5,382 nucleotides of DNA from Betaproteobacteria bacterium (GTDB lineage Bacteria; Pseudomonadota; Gammaproteobacteria; Burkholderiales; Usitatibacteraceae). The position numbers and the translations under genes were made by a program. The stretch covers positions 1 to 5,382 of the forward strand of contig JANYFH010000287.1 of NCBI GenBank assembly GCA_025362705.1, written 5' to 3'. The notes beneath the pieces were generated by a model that saw only the letters and a list, made by a program, of their open reading frames with translations, searched no databases and was not told where the DNA came from. Positions 1 through 5,382 of the stretch are shown one piece after another. Numbering within the stretch: the first letter of the stretch is position 1; every line of letters begins with the position of its first letter.

Positions 1-222
1 ATGATCCGCCAAGCCGACCGGTTTTTCGCTTGCGCCATAGCCGCGAAGATCGGTCGCGACCACGGTGTAGTGTTTCGCGAGTTCAGGGGCAACGCGATGC
101 CAGATCAGGTGCGATTGCGGGTAGCCATGCAGCAGCAATAACGGGGGACCGCTGCCCTTGATCAGCGTATTGATTCCAACGCCATTGGCAAGCAATCGCT
201 TATGTGTAAATCCTTCAAACAT
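1..222 (-). CDS. Alpha/beta-hydrolase, haloacetate dehalogenase/epoxide hydrolase type (N-terminal 74 residues; runs off left edge)
   Basis: The ATG lies at 222-220 and the frame stays open to base 1, giving 74 codons that begin MFEGFTHKRLLANG. The fragment shows the classic start of an alpha/beta-hydrolase. A hydrophobic beta strand (PPLLLLHGYP, residues 26-35) ends in the HGxP oxyanion motif, and the next strand (YTVVATDLRGYGASEKP, 52-68) carries the conserved DLRGYGxS turn. This N-terminus closely resembles haloacetate/fluoroacetate dehalogenases and soluble epoxide hydrolases, which use an Asp nucleophile to open carbon-halogen or epoxide bonds. The nucleophile, acid and histidine all lie beyond the window, so the reaction cannot be decided. 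No signal peptide is visible, so it is probably cytoplasmic. It starts 15 nt after the acyl-CoA ligase stop on the same strand and is very likely co-transcribed. An in-frame GTG at 228-226 is a possible but less likely start. Confidence 0.85.
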   Translation of the reverse strand, partial: MFEGFTHKRLLANGVGINTLIKGSGPPLLLLHGYPQSHLIWHRVAPELAKHYTVVATDLRGYGASEKPVGLADH

Positions 223-224
223 GG

Positions 225-232
225 CCACCCCC
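225..232 (-). promoter_or_regulatory. Ribosome binding site of the alpha/beta-hydrolase
   Basis: Read on the minus strand, GGGGGTGG lies just before the ATG at 222. It can pair with the 16S anti-Shine-Dalgarno sequence partly through G-U wobble, with about 5 nt between the GGGGG core and the ATG. It sits in the 15-nt gap after the ligase stop. This favours the ATG at 222 over the in-frame GTG at 228, which would fall inside the G run. Confidence 0.4.
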
Positions 233-237
233 GAAAA

Positions 238-1758
238 TCACAGCAATTTTCTCAACTCTGTCTTTAACACTTTGCCGTAATTATTCTTCGGCAAGTCATC
301 AATGAACCGGTATTCCTTAGGGCGCTTGAAACGCGCGACTCGTTCCAGGCAGTATCGATCCAGTTCCGCGCTATCCACTTTTGCATGCGCGTGCAGCACC
401 ACAAATGCCACCACCGTCTCACCCCATTCCGCGTCTGCTTGCCCCACCACCGACGCTTCCGCCACCGCAGGATGTTGCAGCAATACTTCTTCAATTTCGC
501 GCGGATAGATATTCGAGCCGCCGGAAATAATAAGATCCTTACTCCGGTCCAGTAGCGTGAGAAATCCATCTTCATCCACGCTGCCTACGTCGCCTGTCCA
601 AAGCCAGCCATTGCGCAGCGATTGCGCCGTTGCCTCAACGTTGTTCCAATAGCCGAGCATGACCGTGTCACCCTTGACGCAAATTTCGCCGGCCTGCCCT
701 GCCGCGACTTCATTGCCAGCTTCATCGCAAATGCGTATCTGCATACCGCTGTGCGCAATACCCACCGACGCGAGGCGCTCTTCATGACTTGGATGCTGAC
801 TATCCGCGTGATGGAATCTGGACAACGCCGTAATCGTCATCGGGCTTTCTCCCTGCCCATAGATCTGCACGAATTTATTGCCGAAAACATGCAATGCGCG
901 CTTGAGATCGGCGACATACATCGGTCCGCCACCGTAAATAATGGTTTTCAAATTTCGCGTGTCAGCATTGTGCAGGACGGCGTATTCGGTCAGGCGTTTC
1001 ACCATGGTGGGTGCTGCAAACATCGACATGCCCGTGTGTGTTTTCAGCAACACAAAAATTTCGGCCGGATCAAAACCTCCGGACTCTGGAAACACCTGGC
1101 ATGCGCCGCGCAACACATGCGCGAAATTGTAAAGCCCGGAACCGTGCGACACCGGTGCCGCGTGCAGGATGCAGTCGCCAGAATCAATGCTGTCGACATC
1201 GATAAAATAATTGAACGTCATGGCCATTAAATTTCGGTGTGTCAGCATCGCACCCTTCGGTTTTCCGGTCGTGCCACTAGTATAAAAAAGCCACGCCAGA
1301 TTGTCTGGCTCGCGCGCCACCACTGCGAGTGGCGTCGCCATTTTCATGGCATCAAATTCGCCTGAACCGAGCACGATGATTCGCAATGTCGCCGGTAACT
1401 CCCCCGCCAGGTTCGCAAGCCCCTCCGCCCATTCCGGCGAGACGAAACATACGCTGGCGCCGGCATCAATAAGAATGAGCAAAGCTTCACGCGGATGAAG
1501 TTTCGCGTTGATCGGCGCCGCCACACAGCCCGCCCACCAGATCGCGTACAGCGCCTCCAGATAGGCGGGACAATTGCTCGCGATTACAGCGATTCGGTCT
1601 CCCGGCCGGCATCCCAGTTGACTGTGCAATGCATTTGCCCGCGCAGCGGCACCGCCTGCGAATTCGCGATACGACAGGACTTGCCGGGTACCAAGTACCA
1701 GCGCTGCATTATCTGGAAGTGATTTTGCTGAACGAGCCAGCCAGCATGCGATGTTCAT
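238..1758 (-). CDS. Acyl-CoA ligase (AMP-forming), class I adenylate-forming family
   Basis: The 506-residue protein is a complete ANL-superfamily enzyme of normal length. It would activate a carboxylic acid with ATP to an acyl-adenylate and then form the CoA thioester, in the cytoplasm. The P-loop YTSGTTGKPKG lies at residues 159-169. The A5 motif is YGQGE (300-304) instead of the common YGxTE. The A7 motif WTGD is at 387-390, with its Asp for ribose binding. The hinge DRSKD is at 404-408, followed by GGSNIYPREIEE (413-424). The C-terminal catalytic lysine is K496 in PKNNYGKVLK. The overall pattern fits medium/long-chain or aryl/alicyclic acyl-CoA synthetases (FadD-like). The substrate cannot be read from the sequence. 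A dehalogenase-like hydrolase gene follows 15 nt later, which suggests a small catabolic operon. The ATG at 1758 has no Shine-Dalgarno at normal distance and overlaps the stop of a 7-codon mini-ORF. Confidence 0.93.
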   Translation of the reverse strand: MNIACWLARSAKSLPDNAALVLGTRQVLSYREFAGGAAARANALHSQLGCRPGDRIAVIASNCPAYLEALYAIWWAGCVAAPINAKLHPREALLILIDAGASVCFVSPEWAEGLANLAGELPATLRIIVLGSGEFDAMKMATPLAVVAREPDNLAWLFYTSGTTGKPKGAMLTHRNLMAMTFNYFIDVDSIDSGDCILHAAPVSHGSGLYNFAHVLRGACQVFPESGGFDPAEIFVLLKTHTGMSMFAAPTMVKRLTEYAVLHNADTRNLKTIIYGGGPMYVADLKRALHVFGNKFVQIYGQGESPMTITALSRFHHADSQHPSHEERLASVGIAHSGMQIRICDEAGNEVAAGQAGEICVKGDTVMLGYWNNVEATAQSLRNGWLWTGDVGSVDEDGFLTLLDRSKDLIISGGSNIYPREIEEVLLQHPAVAEASVVGQADAEWGETVVAFVVLHAHAKVDSAELDRYCLERVARFKRPKEYRFIDDLPKNNYGKVLKTELRKLL

Positions 1759-1778
1759 AACGTAAAATAGTAGTGCAT
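1755..1778 (-). CDS. Possible 7-residue leader peptide (MHYYFTL) coupled to the acyl-CoA ligase
   Basis: On the minus strand an ATG at 1778-1776 starts seven codons (M-H-Y-Y-F-T-L) and a TGA at 1757-1755. The TGA overlaps the ligase ATG (1758-1756) in the ATGA arrangement typical of translationally coupled genes. A strong AAGGAG lies 3 nt before this ATG, while the ligase ATG is 23 nt from the same AAGGAG. I infer that ribosomes load at the mini-ORF and re-initiate at the ligase. The peptide is rich in aromatic residues (Y, Y, F), but no attenuator hairpin is visible. An ORF this short can arise by chance, and the 3-nt spacing is tighter than ideal. Confidence 0.35.
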   Translation of the reverse strand: MHYYFTL

Positions 1779-1815
1779 TTTCTCCTTCTTTCCTCGAAAC
1801 AATTCTGCCTCTAAG
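1759..1815. other. Divergent intergenic region between acyl-CoA ligase and EamA transporter
   Basis: Only 57 bp separate the two divergent start codons, so both promoters must be in or near this space or inside the opposing 5' coding ends. A TAAAAT at 1763-1768 on the plus strand resembles a -10 box but has no matching -35 at normal spacing. On the minus strand I see no convincing -35/-10 pair. No clear operator palindrome is visible. The plus-strand bases before the transporter ATG lack a Shine-Dalgarno sequence. Confidence 0.5.
1782..1787 (-). promoter_or_regulatory. Shine-Dalgarno AAGGAG upstream of the acyl-CoA ligase / mini-ORF
   Basis: Minus-strand AAGGAG sits within the purine-rich stretch GAGGAAAGAAGGAGAAA. 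It is the only strong Shine-Dalgarno match upstream of the ligase. It is 23 nt from the ligase ATG, too far for direct use, but 3 nt from the mini-ORF ATG at 1778. No in-frame ATG, GTG or TTG start for the ligase lies closer to it. Confidence 0.55.
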
Positions 1816-2733
1816 ATGTCGCCCCCGCCACTGTCACCATCCACAACCGCCGCTTCACCATTTCAGGCGGCCTTCGTCACGATCACACCCGGATTGTTTG
1901 TCGTGCTCTGGAGTACCGGCTTCATCGGCATGAAAATCGGCGCGCCTTTTGCAGAGCCGTTTACGTTCATGGGCTTTCGAATGTTGCTGGTGCTTGCGAT
2001 TTTGCTTGTCATCATCGCAGTCACACGTGCGCCCTGGCCACGCAATGCAGCCACCGTCGGCCATATTGCCGTGGCAGGTTTGCTGGTACACGCGACTTAT
2101 TTGTGTGGCGTGCTGTTTGCGATCCAGATGCAATTGCCGCTGGGGTTCGTCGCATTGATATCGGGACTGCAACCAGTCCTGACCGCAGTTTTTGCCAATA
2201 TTTTTCTGCACGAAAAATTGAATCGCCGTCAATGGCTCGGTATGACACTCGGTCTCATTGGCGTGGCGTTGGTGATAGCCAGCAAATATTCGCTGGGGTC
2301 ATCCAACTGGGCCGCATTGGGTGCGGCCTTGATCAGCCTGCTGGGTATCACCTTCGGTACACTTTATCAAAAACGCTTTTGCGCAAATATGGACCTGCGC
2401 ACAGGCGGTGTAATTCAATACGCAGCTACCGGTCTACTGCTTTGGGTACTCGCATTTGCGACTGAAACGCGCGTCGTGCAATGGACTGGGCAATTTGTGT
2501 TTGCGCTGTTCTGGCTGTCCATCGTGTTGTCCATCAGTGCCATTGGCTTGTTGTATTTGCTCATTCGTCGCGGTGCTGCATCAAAAGTGGCAAGTCTGTT
2601 TTTCCTTACGCCGTCTGTCACTGCGGTCATGGCATTTGCACTGTTCGGCGAATCACTGAGCTGGCTCGCCATTACAGGCTTGCTGGTGACGGCGGCAGGG
2701 GTGGCGCTGGTAATGCGTAGCACAAATAGCTGA
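1816..2733 (+). CDS. EamA/DMT-superfamily inner-membrane transporter
   Basis: The 305-residue protein is strongly hydrophobic and reads as ten membrane segments, roughly at 21-38, 48-70, 81-103, 107-130, 139-156, 164-184, 196-216, 226-250, 257-278 and 281-301. It shows the internal duplication of the 10-TM drug/metabolite transporter family. The signature LxPxxxxxxxxxxxxxE-L occurs once per half: LQPVLTAVFANIFLHEKL at 118-135 and LTPSVTAVMAFALFGESL at 264-281. Members of this family export amino acids, nucleosides, metabolites or drugs. The substrate here cannot be told. The N-terminal tail (MSPPPLSPSTTAASP) is Pro/Ser/Thr-rich and cytoplasmic or disordered. The start has no clear Shine-Dalgarno, but no alternative start exists before TM1. 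It is transcribed divergently from the acyl-CoA ligase, so a functional link is possible but not shown. About 142 bp separate it from the next gene, so it is probably monocistronic. Confidence 0.92.
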   Translation: MSPPPLSPSTTAASPFQAAFVTITPGLFVVLWSTGFIGMKIGAPFAEPFTFMGFRMLLVLAILLVIIAVTRAPWPRNAATVGHIAVAGLLVHATYLCGVLFAIQMQLPLGFVALISGLQPVLTAVFANIFLHEKLNRRQWLGMTLGLIGVALVIASKYSLGSSNWAALGAALISLLGITFGTLYQKRFCANMDLRTGGVIQYAATGLLLWVLAFATETRVVQWTGQFVFALFWLSIVLSISAIGLLYLLIRRGAASKVASLFFLTPSVTAVMAFALFGESLSWLAITGLLVTAAGVALVMRSTNS

Positions 2734-2739
2734 AACTCA

Positions 2740-2771
2740 AGCACTGGCGCGGTTTTTTCGCCACAAATGCT
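2740..2771 (+). terminator. Weak hairpin with T-rich loop after the transporter; possible terminator region
   Basis: TGGCG (2745-2749) can pair with CGCCA (2759-2763) around the loop CGGTTTTTT. An outer AGCA (2740-2743) can pair with TGCT (2768-2771) across an uneven interior loop. The T6 run lies in the loop, not after the stem, so this is not a standard intrinsic terminator. It begins 7 nt after the transporter stop, where transcription would be expected to end. Confidence 0.25.
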
Positions 2772-2773
2772 CC

Positions 2774-2798
2774 AAACACCCCGCCGATGCTGGTGTTT
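2774..2798. repeat. Perfect 7-bp inverted repeat (AAACACC / GGTGTTT)
   Basis: AAACACC at 2774-2780 and GGTGTTT at 2792-2798 are exact reverse complements separated by an 11-nt GC-rich spacer (CCGCCGATGCT). It lies in the gap between the transporter and the Mpo1-like gene, about 37 bp upstream of the proposed -10 box. It could be a second part of the transcription end or a dyad operator for the downstream operon. Chance is also possible. Confidence 0.35.
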
Positions 2799-2834
2799 AG
2801 CCCATTGCCGCAGTGCAGCGCATACCTGTGTGCC

Positions 2835-2843
2835 TGATAAAAT
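2835..2843 (+). promoter_or_regulatory. Candidate extended -10 promoter for the Mpo1-like-dapE-prmB operon
   Basis: TGATAAAAT contains the extended -10 TGn element followed by TAAAAT, a 5/6 match to TATAAT. Transcription would begin near 2850, about 26 nt before the Mpo1-like ATG. No good -35 is present at 17 nt. The nearest TTGCCG (2805-2810) is about 27 nt away, which is too far. Extended -10 promoters often work without a strong -35. Confidence 0.45.
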
Positions 2844-2875
2844 GCCAACTCCCCGCGATAACCTTGGAATTTTGT

Positions 2876-3430
2876 ATGCGCAACCTCGAACAACAAATCA
2901 CCCAATACGCGGCTTACCATCGTGACCGCCGCAATGTCGCCACGCATTTTTTCGGCGTGCCGATGATCGTGTTTTCCGTCGTGCTGGCGCTGGTGCCGTG
3001 GACGATCTTTGGCGTAAACGTCGCGCTGATCACCATCGGCATTGCTGCCGTGTTTTATCTGATTCTTGATACCACCCTCGGCACAGCAATGCTGGCGTCG
3101 CTTTTCATTTGCTATCTCGTCGCGGTTTACATGAATGCGCGCGTCGGCAATGTCGGCATCATCATGGGCCTGGCGGTCTTGCTATTTGTTGTCGGCTGGG
3201 TGATCCAGTTTATGGGCCACAAGTTTGAAGGCGTAAAGCCTGCGTTCACCGATGACATCATCGGACTGGCGATCGGTCCCTTGTTTGTCATGACCGAATT
3301 GTTTTTCGCGGTTGGATTGAAACTGGAGTTGAAAAAATACGTCGAAGCGAGGGTTGGGCCGTTATTGGCCGCGCGTGACGGTGCCTTGATCGGTCCTGCC
3401 GCCGAGTCTTCGCGCGTGCCACTGGTATGA
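2876..3430 (+). CDS. Mpo1-like (DUF962) membrane protein, putative 2-hydroxy fatty acid dioxygenase family
   Basis: From the ATG at 2876 the protein has 184 residues. An in-frame ATG at 2813 would add 21 residues (MQRIPVCLIK...) that look unlike the family and would overlap the proposed promoter. GGAA at 2866-2869 gives a modest ribosome binding site for the 2876 start. The family hallmarks are present: YAAYHRDRRNVATHFFGVP at 11-29 (H15, N20, H24) and IQFMGHKFEGVKPAF at 110-124 (H115). They are separated by about four hydrophobic membrane spans, with another after residue 127. In yeast, Mpo1 is an Fe(II)-dependent dioxygenase that shortens 2-hydroxy fatty acids by one carbon. The histidines probably bind metal, but activity of the bacterial member is inferred. 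The last 25 or so residues form a polar tail that ends inside the dapE start (ATGA overlap). Confidence 0.87.
   Translation: MRNLEQQITQYAAYHRDRRNVATHFFGVPMIVFSVVLALVPWTIFGVNVALITIGIAAVFYLILDTTLGTAMLASLFICYLVAVYMNARVGNVGIIMGLAVLLFVVGWVIQFMGHKFEGVKPAFTDDIIGLAIGPLFVMTELFFAVGLKLELKKYVEARVGPLLAARDGALIGPAAESSRVPLV
3427..3430 (+). promoter_or_regulatory. ATGA stop-start overlap coupling the Mpo1-like gene to dapE
   Basis: The dapE ATG (3427-3429) shares bases with the TGA (3428-3430) ending the Mpo1-like gene. The bases before it (GCGCGTGCCACTGGT) contain no Shine-Dalgarno match, so dapE translation probably depends on ribosomes terminating on the upstream gene. Confidence 0.7.
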
Positions 3431-4560
3431 ACGACACGCTCTCTTTTACGCGCGAGCTGATGTCGCGCCGCTCGATTACGCCTGATGACGCCGGTTGCCA
3501 GGACCTCATCGTCGAACGGTTAAAGCCTTTCGGTTTTACTTTCGAACGGTTCGAAATTAACGGCGTCAGCAATCTGTGGGCGCGTCGTGGTAGCGCAAAA
3601 CCGATCATCTGCTTTGCGGGCCACACTGATGTAGTGCCCACCGGGCCCCTCGACAAATGGCACACCGATCCATTCAGCCCGAGTGAACGCGATGGGAAAC
3701 TCTATGGACGCGGTGCTGCGGACATGAAAACCGGGGTTGCCGCATTCGTCACCGCGACCGAAGCATTCGTCAAGGCGCACCCCGACCACGCAGGTTCAAT
3801 TGCATTGCTCATCACCAGCGATGAAGAAGGGCCATCGGTCGATGGAACGGCGCGTGTAGTGGAATGGCTGCAAGCGCAAAACGAACGCATTGATTACACA
3901 ATCGTTGGCGAGCCTTCATCGTCTGAATTTTTCGGCGACACTATCAAAAACGGACGTCGCGGCTCGCTCTCGGCGCGTCTGGTCGTGAAGGGCGTGCAGG
4001 GTCACATCGCTTATCCGCACCTGGCTGAAAATCCCATTCATCTGTTCGCGCCCGCACTGGCTGAGTTGAGCAGCACCGTTTGGGACAACGGCAACGAATA
4101 TTTTCCGGCCACGACATTTCAGGTATCCAATATCAACGCAGGTACCGGTGCGTTCAACGTCATTCCCGGCACCATCGAGGTCTATTTTAATTTTCGTTTT
4201 TCGACCGCCAGCACGGCGTTAAACCTGCAATCGCGTACCGAGGATATTTTGCGAAAGCACGGCCTCGCCTTCGATATCGCCTGGACGCTCGGCGGAAAAC
4301 CGTTTTTTACCACACGCGGCAATCTGGTCGCGGCCCTTACCGCCGCTATACAAAAAGTGGCAGGAGTAACGCCGCAACTTTCCACCAGCGGCGGCACGTC
4401 CGATGGACGCTTTATCGCCGAGATTTGCGATCAGGTGGCCGAGTTCGGGCCGATCAATGCCAGCATTCACAAGATTGACGAATGCGTCGAGGTGGCTGAC
4501 ATACGGCGCTTGCACGACGTATATTTTCATACGCTGAAAATCCTGCTGGCGCCGAAGTAA
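3427..4560 (+). CDS. dapE: Succinyl-diaminopimelate desuccinylase DapE
   Basis: The 377-residue protein is a full-length M20 family metallohydrolase. It splits N-succinyl-LL-2,6-diaminopimelate into LL-diaminopimelate and succinate, in the succinylase branch of lysine and meso-diaminopimelate synthesis, so it also feeds peptidoglycan. The dinuclear zinc site is visible: H66 and D68 in AGHTDVVPTGP, D99 in GRGAADMKTG, catalytic base E133 and ligand E134 in SDEEGPSVDG, E162 in VGEPSSS, and H348 in NASIHKIDE. The lid/dimerisation domain contains KNGRRGSLSARLVVKG and QGHIAYPHLAENP (191-203), typical of DapE and not of ArgE. The C-terminal STSGGTSDGRF (319-329) is also characteristic. It overlaps the preceding Mpo1-like gene by ATGA and is followed 6 nt later by prmB. 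No residue expected for catalysis is missing. Confidence 0.97.
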   Translation: MNDTLSFTRELMSRRSITPDDAGCQDLIVERLKPFGFTFERFEINGVSNLWARRGSAKPIICFAGHTDVVPTGPLDKWHTDPFSPSERDGKLYGRGAADMKTGVAAFVTATEAFVKAHPDHAGSIALLITSDEEGPSVDGTARVVEWLQAQNERIDYTIVGEPSSSEFFGDTIKNGRRGSLSARLVVKGVQGHIAYPHLAENPIHLFAPALAELSSTVWDNGNEYFPATTFQVSNINAGTGAFNVIPGTIEVYFNFRFSTASTALNLQSRTEDILRKHGLAFDIAWTLGGKPFFTTRGNLVAALTAAIQKVAGVTPQLSTSGGTSDGRFIAEICDQVAEFGPINASIHKIDECVEVADIRRLHDVYFHTLKILLAPK

Positions 4561-4566
4561 CCGTAT

Positions 4567-5382
4567 ATGCCAACTACACATCAAGGCGTATTCGATCTGG
4601 CGCGGCGTGAACTGGTCGCCGTGCGTGACCTCATCCGGTTTGCCGTGAGCAGGTTTAATGAAGAGAAATTATTCTTCGGTCACGGTTCAGCCAACGCATT
4701 TGATGAAGCGGTGTACCTGGTCTTGCACACGCTCAAATTGCCGCTGGACAAACTGGAGCCTTTCTTCGACGCGAAACTCACATCGACGGAACGCGATGCA
4801 GTACTCAGTATCATTGAGCGGCGCGTGCGCGAACGCATCCCGGCGGCCTATCTCACTTTTGAAGCATGGCTGGGTGAGCACAAGTTCTATGTCGATCAGC
4901 GCGTCATCGTGCCGAGGAGTTTCATTGCGGAATTGCTGCGTGAAGAACTGAATCCGTGGGTCGCCGATGCCGAGGGCGTCGAGAGCGCTCTTGATCTCTG
5001 CACTGGCTCCGGCTGCCTCGCCATACTCGCAGCACTTACCTTCCCACATGCAGTAATAGACGCGGTTGATCTTTCCGCTGACGCGCTGGAAGTCGCGCGC
5101 CGCAATGTCGACGACTACGCGCTGACGGATCGGATAGAACTGATCCGCTCCAATCTGTTCGACGAACTCGATAACCGCCGTTACGATCTCATCATTTCAA
5201 ATCCGCCATATGTCACTGCGAAATCAATGTCCGTACTGCCGCAGGAATACTTGCGCGAGCCGGAGATGGCACTGGCGAGCGGCATCGACGGGCTCGATCA
5301 TGTACGGGTGATCCTGCGTGAGGCGCCGAATTATCTGAACGACGGCGGTTTACTGGTGGTGGAAGTTGGCTTCAATCGCGAA
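4567..5382 (+). CDS. prmB: Ribosomal protein L3 N5-glutamine methyltransferase PrmB (partial, runs off right edge)
   Basis: The ATG at 4567 opens a frame of 272 codons that is uninterrupted to the window end. E. coli PrmB is about 310 residues, so only the C-terminus is missing. PrmB methylates a glutamine of ribosomal protein L3 with S-adenosylmethionine during 50S assembly. The N-terminal helical domain has VRDLIRFAVSRFN and FGHGSANAFDEAVYLVLHTL (19-56), typical of PrmB and distinct from PrmC. IPAAYLTFEAWLG (91-103) and VIVPRSFIAELL (113-124) precede the Rossmann methyltransferase core. SAM motif I is LDLCTGSGCLAI (142-153), the acidic D168 ends the next strand (IDAVDLS), and the glutamine-binding NPPY motif is at 212-215. 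It begins 6 nt after the dapE stop without a clear Shine-Dalgarno, which suggests co-transcription and coupling. A GTG at 4621 is in frame but would remove conserved N-terminal residues. Confidence 0.96.
   Translation, partial: MPTTHQGVFDLARRELVAVRDLIRFAVSRFNEEKLFFGHGSANAFDEAVYLVLHTLKLPLDKLEPFFDAKLTSTERDAVLSIIERRVRERIPAAYLTFEAWLGEHKFYVDQRVIVPRSFIAELLREELNPWVADAEGVESALDLCTGSGCLAILAALTFPHAVIDAVDLSADALEVARRNVDDYALTDRIELIRSNLFDELDNRRYDLIISNPPYVTAKSMSVLPQEYLREPEMALASGIDGLDHVRVILREAPNYLNDGGLLVVEVGFNRE

Noticed and set aside
622..1230. A 202-codon open frame on the plus strand inside the acyl-CoA ligase
   Set aside because: It is antisense to a gene with intact family motifs, and its own translation has no recognisable domain, hydrophobic pattern or supporting SD.
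1763..1768. TAAAAT as a -10 box for the transporter
   Set aside because: There is no TGn extension and no -35-like sequence at 16-18 nt, so the match alone is too weak to call a promoter.
1855..2232. A 125-codon minus-strand frame inside the transporter gene
   Set aside because: The transporter frame shows clear membrane segments and duplicated EamA signatures. The antisense translation is low-complexity Gln/Arg/His-rich and looks like a shadow.
2753..2758. T6 run after the transporter as an intrinsic terminator tail
   Set aside because: No stable stem ends directly before the T run. The only pairing places the Ts in the loop, so I list it only as a low-confidence hairpin.
238..3430. A joint fatty-acid pathway linking the acyl-CoA ligase and the Mpo1-like protein
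   Set aside because: Both could act on fatty acids, but they are on opposite strands in separate transcription units with a transporter between them. The sequence gives no direct support.
4219..4584. A 121-codon minus-strand frame across the end of dapE and start of prmB
   Set aside because: It covers conserved dapE motifs on the other strand and has no family resemblance or ribosome binding site.
4658..5049. Open frames on both strands (plus 4658-4951, minus 4687-5049) inside prmB
   Set aside because: The prmB frame carries the SAM motif and NPPY. These overlapping frames are shadows caused by biased codon use.

Overview
This looks like an ordinary chromosomal segment from a proteobacterium, moderately GC-rich by eye. 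The strongest taxonomic hint is dapE followed directly by prmB, an arrangement I associate with Betaproteobacteria. A Burkholderiales/Oxalobacteraceae-like source is plausible, but that is inference. There are no rRNA or tRNA genes, insertion sequences, CRISPR arrays or phage genes that I can see. Coding density is very high.

Left part, minus strand (1-1787): a two-gene transcription unit. A class I adenylate-forming acyl-CoA ligase comes first (1758 down to 238). It is followed 15 nt later by an alpha/beta-hydrolase of the haloacetate dehalogenase/epoxide hydrolase type, which runs off the left edge. The only good Shine-Dalgarno sequence upstream of the ligase serves a 7-codon mini-ORF (MHYYFTL). 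Its TGA overlaps the ligase ATG, which suggests translational coupling.

Middle (1759-2875): a 57-bp divergent intergenic region separates the ligase from a plus-strand EamA/DMT-family membrane transporter with two internally duplicated domains. After it lies a 142-bp intergenic stretch. This holds two small inverted repeats, possibly the transporter's transcription end, and then a good extended -10 promoter candidate.

Right part, plus strand (2876-5382): a tightly packed three-gene unit. An Mpo1-like (DUF962) small membrane protein overlaps dapE by ATGA. dapE (succinyl-diaminopimelate desuccinylase, for lysine and peptidoglycan synthesis) is followed 6 nt later by prmB (ribosomal protein L3 glutamine methyltransferase), cut by the right edge. 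dapE and prmB both lack an obvious ribosome binding site and probably depend on coupling to the gene before them.

I found no convincing new biological system. The points most worth checking are the mini-ORF in front of the acyl-CoA ligase and the coupling of the Mpo1-like gene to dapE.
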